Made by a program: the position numbers and the translations under genes
Assembly (NCBI GenBank): GCA_027625915.1
Contig: JANTQA010000033.1
Coordinates: 5,704,001-5,768,000, forward strand
Length of the DNA: 64,000 nt
Origin: Anaeramoeba flamelloides
Lineage: Eukaryota; Metamonada; Anaeramoebidae
Direction of reading: 5' to 3'
Shown here: positions 35,207-48,300 of the stretch, one piece after another
Position numbering within the stretch: the first letter of the stretch is position 1
Layout of the letters: each line of letters starts with the position of its first letter
The notes under the pieces: generated by a model
Databases searched by the model: none
What the model was told of the DNA's origin: nothing
The model's input: the letters and a program-made list of their open reading frames with translations, nothing else

Positions 35207-38200
35207 AATAATAAAGAAAATAATATGAAAAAAATTTGTAAAAAAATGATTTTCATACGAAATATTATTTTTGAATAAAAATGAATGGATAATTTTTGAT
35301 CAAGAACAAACCATAACCAACCGTTTTCAAAACAAAACTTCATCCCAAAACAAGTTTTTATATTATTAATTTAAGGGACTGGTCAATTAACATGAATTTC
35401 TCCCATACTCAATTAATGGCTTGAAACTTAGAAAGGGAATTGAAAAATTGAACTTCTTTTGATTAACATAATTCAAATAACAAAAAAAAAAGATTTTCAC
35501 AGTATCCTCAAATGAAAAAAATTAAAAAAACAACAATAAGTTTAAAATTTATAACGAATATCAAAAAAAATTTTAAGAGTATACCATTAACAAAAAAATT
35601 CAAATAACAAATAAAAATTTGTAAGAACATCTTATTGGCAATAAACTCATTAAAAAAAAAGAAAAGTTCAAAAGGGATTCTCAATGTCAAAAAATCAAGT
35701 AGAGAACAATTACTTGTTTTTACTTGTTTTAAATTTCTAAATGCTTGCATCTCTTAAATTCGAAACAAATTGTGTTCTCAAAGTACACAATCATTTCTAT
35801 ATCAATTGATTCTAATTTGTTGTTCTTTTGGTTCACTCGTAATTTATCAAAGAAAGGAATTGGTCATATTCTTGAGAAAAAAATAATTGATTTGAAAAAT
35901 GAAAAACAAAAAACAAACTTAAGGATTTCATTTTATTTAGCATTATCTTAAAGACTACTATTGTAAATGAAAATTTGAGTAACAGTGTATTCTAAATAGT
36001 GTTTCGAGGTTCGTAAATCTCAAAATTATTTATTCAGTCAGATCTAAGAAGGATAAAATGAATTCTTTTACTCAAAATGTCAGAATTTAGTTAGCCTCTT
36101 TTCAAAAAATGGCAAAGAAGGTTGGGAAAAATTGAATTTTTGAGAAAATTTCTATGTAAGTGAAAATGGAAAACCGTTTGACCTTGTTGAAAATTATCTA
36201 CGATTATTTTTTGATTTGCAAAACAAGTTTAAATTGTTATCCGTTTTCAATTAAAAGTTCATGATGGAGAAAAATTAAAATTTTTAAGGGAGTATTCTTT
36301 GTTATTTTAAAACAAGGAAGCATTTAATAAAAGACCTGGTAATGAGTTTGGTATTGTATCAAATTCACCAAAATCCTCTATTCTGAAAAAAGCAAGATCA
36401 TTTTTTCACAATTATCCCAATAATAAGTTTGTAAAAATTAACAAACATGAATCGTTTTTGTAAATTTTTATTATATTAATTAATGAATGCAAAATTCCAC
36501 AAAACCTTTACCATAGCTACCCAGCCCCAATTTGTATTGAAACTTATCATTTCAGATTTTATAGAGAAATAAAAAAAATGTCACAAAAAAGCACCATAAA
36601 AATTAAGAATGAGTTTCCAGTATTAGGTAATGTAGATTTTTTCTAAATATAAAATAGAGGAAATAATATCTCAAAGATCCTAATGGAAACTTCAATTACA
36701 GAAAAAAACAAAAAAGAACCAAGACCATAAAGTCTCAGAGACAATCCCAATTCCTATTTAGGATTTGTTCGCTTTTGTGGTTACAATTGAATATTCCTGT
36801 AAACTCAATGAACAAAAGTTATAAACATACAATCTTCTCAAGTTAGAATCATTTATCAAGAATTTTTTAAATGATCTTCATTTTTCAAGCTCAAAAATTG
36901 TGATCATTTTTCAATTTCATTTTTATGTTTCTTAATAACGTTGTTCGAGTTTATGTATCTGTTGTTTCTTGTTTATTTCGATAAAAAAAATGAAGAAAAA
37001 TGAAATTCTGATCCGAATTAGTGAATATCTTCATTAATGTCCCTTCGTAATTTTAATGGGAGTGGATCAAAAGCCTTTGAGATAATTTTGTGAATTGGTA
37101 GACTTGTCCTTCAAAAATCACAAAACTTTTTGAATGAAATTCGAAAAATAATATTTACCATAATTAAGGGATTTTGGTCTAGTAAGGAGAAATATTTAGA
37201 GTAAAATATATTGTTCTTTTATTGAAATCGCAACATTAGTTCTCTATCTTTCAAATATCTTGAAAAAACGATTTTTAATGTAATATTACTTTTTGTTGAG
37301 CCCACCAATTAAAAATGATACCCATATTTGTAAAAAAAAAAACAATAATTTCTGAAAAAAATCAATATTTCACCACAAATTTTAAGACCAAAACAATAAA
37401 TTTGAAGAATGCAAAGTTATAAAAAATAAACTATTTTTCAAAAATTTTGTCTCACTTTATAATGTAAATGGGGGTTGTTTTAAGGGTTTATTCCAGTATT
37501 TAAAACAAAAAAATGTTCCCAAAATTTTTTGATCAGAATCATTTTTTCTAATTTTGCAAATTTTAGTTTTACTTTTTCAAATTTTTGTTTATCTTTTGGT
37601 TTTCTTTTTTTTTTTTTTTTTCTTTTTCTTTTTCTTTTCTTTTTTTTTTTTTTTAAAAGATATTGTGGAAAAAAAAACGAGATCTTCTAAAAGACAAATA
37701 ATCACTAAGAAAATTGAGACCAGGTAATTTCTTTGAAAATGGATTTAATTATTCATAAAAAATCTCGTCGTTCAACTTTATTTCAGTAAAAGTTCAGTAA
37801 TAAAAAATCGGTAATACTCATTTCAAAAATTGTGACTCACTTTTTTTTAGTTTCTGGTTTTATTTTTTTTTTTAATTTTTAATATATCAGGCTTTTATAC
37901 ATTTAGAATGACTTAAAAGTTAATTACCAATCAGATTTAGTTATTAATTGTTCTTGAATACTAAAGGATAATTATTTTTTTTCAATTTATTATTTCAGGT
38001 GAGTCACAATTTTTGAAAAAGAGTTTATTTCTTAAATTTATAGGTGAAATTTATATTAGTTGTTAACAAAATATATTTTTTTTTAAAAAATCAAATAATT
38101 AACAAACAGATTATTTTAACAATTTAGTTACAATCATTGATAATATATTGATGGTACAATTTACTGTATAAAAAGAAAAAAAAATTAATCAGTCTTTGGG

Positions 38201-38439
38201 TTTTTTAGTTGATGATTTTTGAGTTAATCTTCTTTGATTAAGAAATTATAAAAATATTAACTTTTGGAGGTTAAGAATTTGAATTATGTAATATTTAAAT
38301 ATTATTCTTTTGGTTTCTCTCTTTTTGGATTTTATTAAGCAATTAAAAAAGAAATTTACAAAAAAATAATTTTAAATAATAATCATTAGTGAAAAAAGTA
38401 TAATTTATTATGTAATAGGATTTAGAATTGATTTTTTAG
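35207..38439. other. Long AT-rich stretch without recognised genes
   Basis: Frames of 68-80 codons at 35508-35951 are Phe/Ile/Lys-rich and unsupported. A T-rich tract lies at about 37600-37655. No element ends were recognised. Confidence 0.4.
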
Positions 38440-38530
38440 AATTGTATGACCCATGTAGCACTATTATAATTAGAACAATTACAAAATATTTTAATTATAA
38501 ACAAATCTAGGGTTAAACTAATTCTTTAAG
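38440..38530. mobile_element. Degenerate end of MITE family F
   Basis: TTTTTTAGAATTGTATGACCCATGTAGCAC-like sequence and a terminal AATTCTTTAAG resemble the right end of 51888-52635 (ACCATGTAGAACTAATG, then GCTAATCCCTTAAG). The other end is not found. Confidence 0.35.
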
Positions 38531-38699
38531 AAATTTCGAAAAACATAAAGTTTTCAAATTTTAGTAAATTTTTTGAACTATTAATAATTAATTCAAAGGA
38601 TTTTTTATTTTTTTTTTTTATTTCGAAGATAGGAATTTAATTTCCTCTTACAGTAGTTATGTTATTTTTCTTTTTAGAACGAAAAAGAAAATTTTTTAA

Positions 38700-39780
38700 A
38701 TTTTATTTTTATTTCTGAAATGAAAAAAAAAAGCTGTTATCTTTTCCAGAATTTAAAAGAATTGTGTAAAATATTTGAATTACCCCCATTATTTTGATAT
38801 TATGGAAACTCTAGGCACTTAAAAATACTGTACAAAACATCCCTAATTTCTAAATTTTTGTTTCGAAATTTCAATAAAGAATCATAATTTTCTTTATCAT
38901 AAACTAATGACCTAAAAAAATAATTATTCTTTATTTTGAATAATATCAATAGATATCATTGTTTATTATTTTTTTTTATCTTGAAATAAATCTTTAATCC
39001 AAATTATTCGATTTTCTTTATAGAATTGGCTGTTCCATAAAAATTGATCGATATCTTCAATGATTTCTATGTTGAAATATTTTTTGTTTCAAAGGTAAGA
39101 TTTTGTTTTTATTTTAGACTTATCATAAACATCAGAATATCTATTTAGATAATTTGCGAAATTTCTTAGTTTTAATAGGGAAATATAGGCACTCTACAAC
39201 AAGACTATTAGTTTATATTGTTATTATACCTAATAATATTATATATATTTGTACTTTCTACCTTAACTATTTATTATTAAGTTTTCTCTAATTTGATTCA
39301 GATTCACATTTAGTAATTTTCCATTTTCTATTTCCAATTAATAGTTTCATTGTTTGTTTTTTTTGAAATTTTAAATTTTTTGATATCTGTGTCAAAACCC
39401 AGAATTTCTAAATTCTTTTGGAGTTTAATTCTCTTTCTATATATCGAAATTCTTAATTAATCAATTTTTTCACTTCCCTTTTATAAATTATTCTTGGTAG
39501 AGTGTGGATTATTGTTCAAAAATTTTGTAACTTTTTTAATTTTTTCAAACATCTATCTTGTTGAAATATTTTTTGGTTAGATTGAAAATAACTAAGTCAT
39601 AGAATAGTTTTTTTATACATATTGATTTAAACATTTGTAATTTTACTCTATTGACTATTTTTTTTTGGTTTAATATCATTTTGATTTTTTTAAAATTGTC
39701 TTTTACTTTTTTAAAAGTTTTTTTGTAATTTTACGTCTGTTTCAAACCAAAAAAAAGATTTTTTATTGTTAATTAGTAAA
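38700..39780 (+). repeat. Dispersed repeat R2, copy C (uninterrupted)
   Basis: About 1.08 kb aligning with copies A and B without the inserts. At the site where B carries a 310-bp block and A about 2.1 kb, copy C runs directly from TTCTTAGTTTTAATAGGG through GCACTCTACAACAAGAC into TATTGTTATTATACC. No terminal repeats or coding frame. Probably a decayed element or an old segmental duplicate. Confidence 0.6.
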
Positions 39781-40955
39781 GGTATAAAAACAAAAAAACT
39801 CAATATTTTTGTAAAAAAAAAAAAAAAATTGAAAAACCAAAACAATATTAATATTTAGGTTAGAGTAATTATGACGAAAAATAATTTTCTGAAATGGATT
39901 TGAATTATTTTCTAATTTTTATACGTGCCCAATAACAATCAAAAACTATCTAACACCAAATGAACTATGATCGATCTCCAAAAATCAACAATCAACAAAG
40001 AGGGTATTTTTAGAAAAAAGCGACAAAGAGTAACACCCAATTTGACATTCAAATCAGTTAGAATATATAATTTTGAAAAAAATTTTGTTAGTTTTGAAGT
40101 GTCAGATCGTTAAAACTTTTTGGAGATTTCTAAGATTTTTTTTTTCATTTTTTACTATTCTTTAATGAGGTATTTTTTTCTCAAGAATGTTACAAAGTCT
40201 TTACTCTGTCAAATATAGAGAGTTTCAATCTAACACAAACTGATTATAACAAATTAAATTTGATGTGTTTTTTAAAAAAACAATTTGCGTTTAAATTGAA
40301 GAAATTTAACCCTTTGTAAATATCAAAATTTAAACACCATTTTTTTCTTTTTGATTTTTTGGAATTGAGATTACTTTTAAACTTTTTGTTTAATGGGATT
40401 ATTTGCCAATGAGATCCTATTGAAATTATTTTTTTAATTATTTGAATTTTGTAAATCAAAAGAAGGGACAATTTCCCAATACCCTTTTTTGTTTTCAAGT
40501 CATTTCCTTGAGTATGGAGTAAATTCAATCCCTATGACTATACCCTTAAACTAATAATCAAGTTATAGACACCACTTGGAAATTTTGATCTTTACTTAGT
40601 CCTTGATAAAAATTATTTAAATACTATTTTTCTTTTAAATGATCATAAGGTAAATTATTTTCATTCATATTCAATAAAATTTTGAATTTGATGGAGAATT
40701 AAAATTTTTCTTTTTTAAAATAATAATCTAACAAAATAAAAGGGGCAGTTTTAAAGAATAAAAGCCAGACAACTTTAATTATATAGTTTTATCTTTTCTA
40801 TTTGATTTATTTCCTATATCCTGTTCTTGAGTAATAAATAAAATTTTTATAAAAAGACAATTTTTGAAAGTTTTGATTTTCATCAAATAATGATTTTGTT
40901 GAAATAGTTACCAACAATCTAATTTTATATACCAAAATTGATAATTTAGTTTTTA
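39781..40955. other. Downstream of coiled-coil gene C
   Basis: A 94-codon minus-strand frame at 40244-40528 is Lys/Asn/Leu-rich. Apart from its length there is no support that it is a gene. Otherwise the stretch is AT-rich non-coding. Confidence 0.35.
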
Positions 40956-42146
40956 TTAATTTTGTAAGGAAAGATCGTTAATAATAAATCCCACCTTCCC
41001 AATATTTAAATCTAATAATTCTTTGTTGTTCATTTTTATTTTGTATATAATGGGAAGAATAATAATATGTTGTTGTGGTGAATTGGAATCTTGAATTGCT
41101 TTGAATTCATAACCAATCTTGTTAGAAACATGTTTGTTACTGTATAACCAAGGTTTGTTAGAATTATTGTTTTCATGCTTGATATTCCATCGGCTTTTTA
41201 TTTTTTTATTTCTTTGTAAATAAGCTCCCAAATAAAAATATACAAGATAATTGTACCATAGTTTTTGAAAATAAAAGTGATTACAATCGTTTTTATATTT
41301 TTCAATTTTTTTGTGCAACTCTTTTAAATCTTTATTATCATGAGAAAAATCTAACAATTCTTGGAGAAATTGAAAAAATATGACATTAGTGATTTTGGAA
41401 TTATAGAAATCTTTATTCTTCAAGTTGAGTTTCTCACAAATAAGATCAAACCAAAATTTGCCTAGGTTAATTTTTATTTCTTCAAAAACTGTTGAAAGCT
41501 TTGAACTGGTTTGAAGTAAATATTTATTTATAATTTCTTTGGCTTGAGTTGTAAAATCTTTTTGAATATTTTGTTTGGTTTTGACAGACTCTTTACATTC
41601 TTCATCAATTCGATAACTTTTTTCTCCCATTTCTTGAGCTGTTAAACCCAATAGATTTGGCTCGTAAAGAATTTTTTTCACAAAACGCTTTTTTGAAATA
41701 TTGACTATCCAGTCTTTATAAGTAGGGGCTTTTTCTCCGAAATACAAGTTGGTTTGAAAAATATAGATCTTTTTTGGATTTCTTTTTATGATTTCTTCAT
41801 TTGGGCTTTCTATTTGGATTGGCAAATTGGTTGAATTTGGATTGTTGGTTTTGTTATTTTTTTTTTTCATTTGGTTATTTTTTCTTTCGTCTTCTTTTTC
41901 TTTTTGAGTTTTTAAAGAATTTATTTCTTGTTTTAATTCCTTGACTTCCTTTTGTAATTCGGTGATCTCTTTTTGGTTTTTTTGGTTACTAAGTTCTTTC
42001 TCTTCCCATAATAAGCTATTATTTTCTATTTTGTTTTTACACGTTTTAATTAAATTTTGCATCTTGTTGAGTTCACGTAGACATTGGTTATTTTCCTGAA
42101 TTGCAATTTCTGTTTCTTGGTAGGTATTTGAGCTATTAGAATTCAT
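40956..42146 (-). CDS. Coiled-coil protein C (unrecognised family)
   Basis: Intronless 396-residue frame starting MNSNSSNTYQETEIAI. Residues about 15-95 are coiled coil (EITELQKEVKELKQEINSLK), followed by a KN-rich low-complexity linker (MKKKNNKTNNPNSTNLP). From about 120 on there is a mixed domain: KKIYIFQTNLYFGEKAPTY, then an alpha-helical part rich in Phe and Leu (FYFQKLWYNYLVYFYLG). Near the C-terminus GYEFKAIQDSNS leads to HIIILPIIYKIKMNNKELL, which aligns with VVVCIPIIYSIHSSKILRK of gene B. Gene A has YEILMINSNSPFVLPIFLQ at the equivalent place. The start is the only ATG close to the open end. Function unknown; family membership is inferred from these short matches and the shared architecture. 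Confidence 0.85.
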   Translation of the reverse strand: MNSNSSNTYQETEIAIQENNQCLRELNKMQNLIKTCKNKIENNSLLWEEKELSNQKNQKEITELQKEVKELKQEINSLKTQKEKEDERKNNQMKKKNNKTNNPNSTNLPIQIESPNEEIIKRNPKKIYIFQTNLYFGEKAPTYKDWIVNISKKRFVKKILYEPNLLGLTAQEMGEKSYRIDEECKESVKTKQNIQKDFTTQAKEIINKYLLQTSSKLSTVFEEIKINLGKFWFDLICEKLNLKNKDFYNSKITNVIFFQFLQELLDFSHDNKDLKELHKKIEKYKNDCNHFYFQKLWYNYLVYFYLGAYLQRNKKIKSRWNIKHENNNSNKPWLYSNKHVSNKIGYEFKAIQDSNSPQQHIIILPIIYKIKMNNKELLDLNIGKVGFIINDLSLQN

Positions 42147-42558
42147 GTTTTGTTATTCAAGATTGTAAGAAAGGAAACAATTTGTCAAAAAACAATTTAA
42201 ATAAAATATTAAAAAAATGATTCGATTGGGATTTTGTGACAACAAAAATAGCACACAAATTTCAGTTACTTTATTGTCTTTTTTTACTTGGCAACAGTTT
42301 TGTTTTTTTGAAATTGTTTAAATTTTTAAAGGAATTACAAGATCAAAAATTCAATAACTTTCAATTTAAAAGTTTTTGCAAGCCAAACTTTTAAAAACAT
42401 TTAATTTAAATAACTTTTGGGTTTTTGGTTTTCACAAAAAGAGTTTCAGGTTTTTGAAAGCTAACAAATATTTGTCTTATGGATAACTTTCAAAAATTTC
42501 AATTAAATTCAAACTGTTCTCTTTTGTTAATTAATAATTTTTTGCCTTTTTTGGCTTA

Positions 42559-43016
42559 CTGTTGAGAGAAAAATGTTGGACAGAGAAAAATCGTTGGACA
42601 CCATTTTTAATTGAGAACCTTACTGAAAATGATTTTTAATTTCAATCGTTTGTGAAATAACTAAAGAAAATAACAATAATCTACTTATTAGAATAACGAT
42701 TAATGTAATTCTACTTTTTCAAAATCTTATCTCTGATACTCTAAAGCAAGTTTAAAAATTACCATTTTCAGAATTAATAGTAAACTTTACTAGAACTTGG
42801 ATTTTTGTTAAAATAGCATGATCTACTTTAGTTATCAACCATTCAAATGAGTATTCTACACAAACCACAGATAAATGAACTTGTAACACCTTTAAACCTG
42901 AATTTATATAAAATTCACCTAGTTATCAATAGGATTTGATTTTCAATTTTACTAATGTTCCCAATTAAAAAATGTGTTCAACCATTTTTCTGTGTCCAAC
43001 ATTTTTCTCTCAACAG
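42559..43016. mobile_element. MITE family D relative with TTA at both ends
   Basis: CTGTTGAGAGAAAAATGTTG at the left is complementary to CAACATTTTTCTCTCAACAG at the right, and TTA lies on both sides (42556-42558, 43017-43019). The inverted repeats continue to the CCATTTTTAATTG block. Interior phrases (TTATTAGAATAACGATTAAT, ATGAGTATTCTACACAAACC) are shared with 26546 and 27318, linking these elements to one superfamily despite different terminal sequences. Confidence 0.85.
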
Positions 43017-43019
43017 TTA

Positions 43020-45177
43020 ATCAAGTTTGGATCAAGTATTGGAAAATTGAAAAAATATGAAACAATCTCAGAGACTTAAATCTTGCAGACTTTTTAGTCT
43101 GAAAGTTTGAAAAAAGTCTTGAAAGTATATGTATGGATTGTGCTCTTCTTTTTGTGTTCGAATTAAAAGCTGAAGTGACTAAATAACTTTTCTTTATGGT
43201 AAAACCAAAGGTAATATGGCAATCATTTACAAAAGGATACAATTAAACCGGAGACACCAACTTCATTTTTCTCCTATAGAGAGATGAATTTTCATTTTTA
43301 AAGAGAGTTCATTTAGCCTTTTTTAAATTTCCCTTAATAAAAGAATCTGATCCTATTTGCTTGGGTTTTTGGGATCAAAAAAGAAATCTTAACCTTGAAA
43401 AAACATTTTTATTTGAATTAATTCTCAATTTTAGTAATTAGTGAAAGTTTCTATGAATAAATAACAAACTTTAATCTTATTTTAAAAAATATATGAAAAA
43501 TTCATCATCAATTGAATCCAAAAAGATTTAAAACAAAAGAAAATTATATTTTATTCTTCGATATTTATAATTTTCTTAAGATTTAAAAGATTAGGCAATA
43601 TTATTTTTCAAATATTAAGAGTATATACAAGGAACTGATTGTTTTAAATTTAGATATTTAATAATATCTAATGTTTTTTTTTTTTAATTAGAATTGAAAT
43701 TTGAATTCGTTTTATTTGTTGGAAAATATTTGAAAATAAAGAAATAAGAATAAAGACTAAAGATACTTTTAATTTTTGTGTTGTTAATAATTTACTGAAA
43801 GAATTAAGATTTTGTAATTAATTATTGATTATAAATAACCAAATTAATTGGTATTTCATTCGATTGTAAGTTGAATTTTTCAGGTATTAAAAAAGTATTT
43901 TGGGATAATTTTTTTTATTTACTCTTTAGGTTTTTTTTCTTGGATTTTTTTATTCAATAAAATGGAAAAAATTTTTTTGACATGTTCTTTGAATACATTA
44001 AAAATTATAATATTTTTAAAGTTTAAATTAATTAATATAATTTTTTAGAAATTAAAGAGATTTTTGAACTTTAGGTTATTCCAAAACTTAGAGGTTTTAT
44101 TTTATAAGAGTTTCTCTTTTGTAAACATTTTTTTCATTAGAAATACGATTTCAATCTTCTGATAACGTAAATAATTGTTTTGAAATAAATTGGAAATAGG
44201 TTGGATTTTGAACTTGTCAAAAATGAAAAAAATGTAATCAAACTTCTGAAACCAATAAATTGTTTCAGAAAATTACACAAAAAGTAAGTTAGCTATTATA
44301 ATAACCATATTTTTCTTCATTTTTCAATTTCAAAATTTTATAAAATATTTGGGTTTGGTATTGAATTTATTAGATGATTTTTTTTAGTTTACTAACCCCT
44401 TGAAGAAAAACTGAACAAATAAAATAATTTTCTTTAAAGAATGAAAAAAAGCTGCTTCTTGTCACCAAAATTCATCAGTGGGAAAGAAATTTTTATTTAG
44501 AAAGAAGAGATAATTTTTTTAAGGGAATGAGTTAATTTTGCCTATTTTGGGTAACTCAGTAAATTCAAAATTTAATCCTGAAAAAATTTTCTTTAACCAA
44601 ATAAATAAATTATTTAAATAAATATTAAAAAGGTAAATATCATTCTTGGAATAGATTTACCTACAAAATAAAAAAAATGAAAATCAAGAGAAGAAAAATA
44701 TTATGAAGAAAAAATAAAAATTAATTTATTAATTTATTTATCTTAAATTTAATATTTGATACTAAACCTTCTTCTTTATATGTTTTATTTTTAATTTCAG
44801 AATAAAAAACCTTTTATCTGAATAGGTTTTGATAAAATATATTATATGTTTTTAAAAAGAATTTTTAATACAATTTTTGATTTAATTCATCTCTTTTTTT
44901 TTTCATGTAAATAATTATTAATTATAATTCAAGATTGGTCTAATTGAAGATTTATAGTGATTGAAATGGGTTAAATAATATTTCTTTTTATAATATAAAG
45001 TATTAAAATTTTAGTTCTTAAGATAGTAAGACACTAGAAACAAAATCTTAATATATATTTAATAATAAATCAAAAAAAAAAAAAAAAAAATTAAGCTATC
45101 AATTGATTGAAAAATGAATTCAAAAACTAATTAATACAAGAAGGGATTTTACTGATATAGATAAAAATCTTTTTATA
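43020..45177. other. AT-rich stretch without recognised genes
   Basis: A 73-codon minus-strand frame at 43021-43242 abuts the MITE. It has a mildly better composition (Ser/Arg/Lys-rich) but no recognisable domain. Elsewhere nothing is visible. Confidence 0.35.
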
Positions 45178-45374
45178 CATTCAGTTTCACTTTTAAGGCA
45201 CAAATTTTCAACGGAATTTAAGGCACAAAAAAAATATCAAATTAAGGCACAAAATTCAAATTCTAGTAAAAATAAATTGTAAAAAAAAAATTCCAAATTT
45301 TGTGCTTTAATTTGAGATTTTTTTTATGCCTTAAATTTTGTTGAAAGTTTGTGTCTTAAAAGTGAAACTGACTG
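45178..45374. mobile_element. TA-flanked palindromic MITE, family T, copy 4
   Basis: Starts CATTCAGTTTCACTTTTAAG and ends TCTTAAAAGTGAAACTGACTG between TA dinucleotides. Full-length palindrome of 197 bp. AATTTAAGGCACAAAAAAAA and TTTTTTTATGCCTTAAATT pair with each other. Confidence 0.9.
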
Positions 45375-48300
45375 TATATAAAGTAAGTGTACATAAATAA
45401 ACTTTTAAATAAAATCACTAAACTTTGAAATAACTTATTAAAAAAATCTACTTAATTTTAAAAAAAAAATAAGAATAATTTTCAACTAGAAAGAAATATA
45501 ATTTCTTGATTTATTCTAAGAATCGAATAAATTATTAATCTTAATGAAAGAAAAACTCTAGAAAAAAAACAAACAATCCAATTAAAAATTCTCCCAAAAT
45601 ACTTTTTTAAAACCTGGAAAATTCAATTTAATAATCTAAATTAATTGTTTATTAATTAGATTATTTTTATTCAATAATTAATTACCCTATCTTAACTGTT
45701 CTATAGAGTTATTTTTAACCAAAAGATTTAACTTTCCAATGTATATTTTTACTCTTTTTACTCATTTTTTTTAATTTTTTTTGTGTAAGAATAATTTAAA
45801 TTTATAATTATGATAAAAAAAATAACATTAGATATTATCAAATATCTAAATTTAAAACAATCAGTTCCTTTTTTATACTCTGAATATTTGAAATATAATA
45901 TTTTCTAATCTTGGTAATTCCAAGAAATTTAATAAATATTTGTGAATATAATAGATGATCAATTTTTTATTGTAGATCTTTATGGATTCAATATTTGATT
46001 TATTTTTATAGTATTTTTTTAAAAAGATTAATCCTTCAAAGTTATTTTTTCTTACAAAATCTCAGAATTTACTAATCATGTAATTTAATTCAACTAAAAA
46101 ATTTTGCTCAAGGTTACAATTTCTCTTTATTAATTATCTAAAAATAAAACAACAAGGGATCTAGATCTTATTACTTTAAATTTAAATGGAAGAAAGGAAC
46201 AGTTTTAAAAATGATTACTGATTTCTTTAAAGTTGATAAATAAAGCTTGGATATTGGTTTTATTCTATTCTTGCGTGAATAATATCCTTGTGGGGAGGGG
46301 GGTGTAGATTAAAGGTGAGAGTTATAAATTTAATTTTCATATATACAATAAATATCACCATTTTGTTTTTTATGAAGACTCTTATTATCATTTATCCAAA
46401 GTTAAAAAATAATTTTTTTAGAAAAAATTGAGAGTTTTGCATTTATATTTTATGTTCTATTATAAATACCTACTTACGAAAGAGAATTAATTCAGAGTTT
46501 TTTTAATTTTGAGGAAAATTAATCAATTTTACTAGTTTATTCGTACTTTTGTACTTATAAATGGTCTAAATAAAAAATTAATATTATCACTATCTTCTTA
46601 GATGTATTCCTACAAACTTATTATTAATTTTTTAAGGTAAAACCAAAAAAAGACAAATAAATACCTTTTTTCAAAAATAAAAGTAATTTAAATTTAGGAT
46701 AAACCCTCAAAAGAGTCTTCACCAAAAAAAAAAAAAAAAATGAAGTTATTTATGGAGTATCCAAAAAAATTATTTGAAATTTCTTACCTTAAATACTATT
46801 ATAATTGTATTTTGGTTTATATATTTAGACTTTTCGAAGACCAATTAAAATTTTAGTTAAATGAAAAGTTTTTTATTGTGATCCATCATAAAAATAGTGA
46901 ATAATTTAATGTAAAAAACAAATTTTTAAGAAAATACTCAAAGTTTAAATACAATGTATAAAATAATCAAAATTATGCTCTAAAAAAGCAATCACCTTGA
47001 AAAAAGAATTTTTTCAACAAAATATTATTTTTTTTTTTTTTCAACTTTTACTAAAATTAAAAAAAAAATAGGTTCTTCATATACAAGAACTGTAATTTAT
47101 ACTCTAAATGCCCTTATACTTAAATTTACTCTCAGAAATTTAAGCGTAAAATCATATATTTCAGATTGTTAATTAATGAAAAAAGTCTTGAACTGTTAAA
47201 ACTATTTGTTTTTTAGACTTTTTACTTTTCCCACATTTTTTTTTTTAATTTTTATAATGTCCCTCATCTTTTTTTTTTTTTTTTTCAAAAGTTTGGTGGA
47301 GGGGGGTAAAAGGGTTCAAAAAATAATTATTAGAATTGATAAAGGGGATCTTTTAATATTAATAAAATTGGAATTGTTCTGATTATATATTAGGTTAGCT
47401 TAAACATGATCTCTGTTAAATGGAGGAAACCAAAGAGAACTTAAATGGTTTGAAACCAACTAAAGTATATATGATGGATTTTTCTATTTAATTGGTGGAA
47501 TAAGTACTTTAAAATGGTGAATGTCATTGAGAAGGTAACTTGTACTTGGGTTCTATCTGAAAAGGTTTGTGTTATATTCAAAAAAAAAAAAAAAAATCAA
47601 ATATTGTCAAAAAATTTTCTTTTAATTTAAATCAACATTTAATTTTATTTGTAAAAACATTCTTCACATAAATTATTTTTTTTACAAAATTTCATGAATT
47701 TTGCAAAGTAAAAATTTATTTTCAAAGTTCAACTTTAACCTACATAAATAATATAGTGATTTAAATGAATATCCCTAATTGATGATTAAGGAATAATTTG
47801 AAAAATTATTATTTAATTACTTTCTTTTTGACAATCTTTTCTTCATTAAGGTTTACAATCCCAGATATTTTTATGAAAGATCTAGCTTGGTAAATTAAAA
47901 ACACCATACAAAATATCAGAATATTATGAAATTTATAAGAATTCTAGAAGTGTCAGAGTTCCCTTAAATCTCTAAAAACTAAATTTTGATAAAAAAAATC
48001 AAGGATCATTTCAATCGTTTGAGTATTATAACCTGTTAATACTGTTAATTTCCAAATAAAAAGATCAAAATTTTCATTCAGCTTTTCAAAAAAACCTCAC
48101 CTCTCAATAATTATTATAAACCTCAAAGCCCATAATTCTAAAAGACAGGAAATTAATAATTTAAGCTGGTTAAGGGAATTAAAAATTTGATATGTACATT
48201 GACTCTAAAATCTTTTTTTGGAAAGTTGTACAGTTGTTTAAATAACCCGTGTTGACTAAAATAAATATTTTTTTGCAAACTTTATATTGTAGTTTTTTAC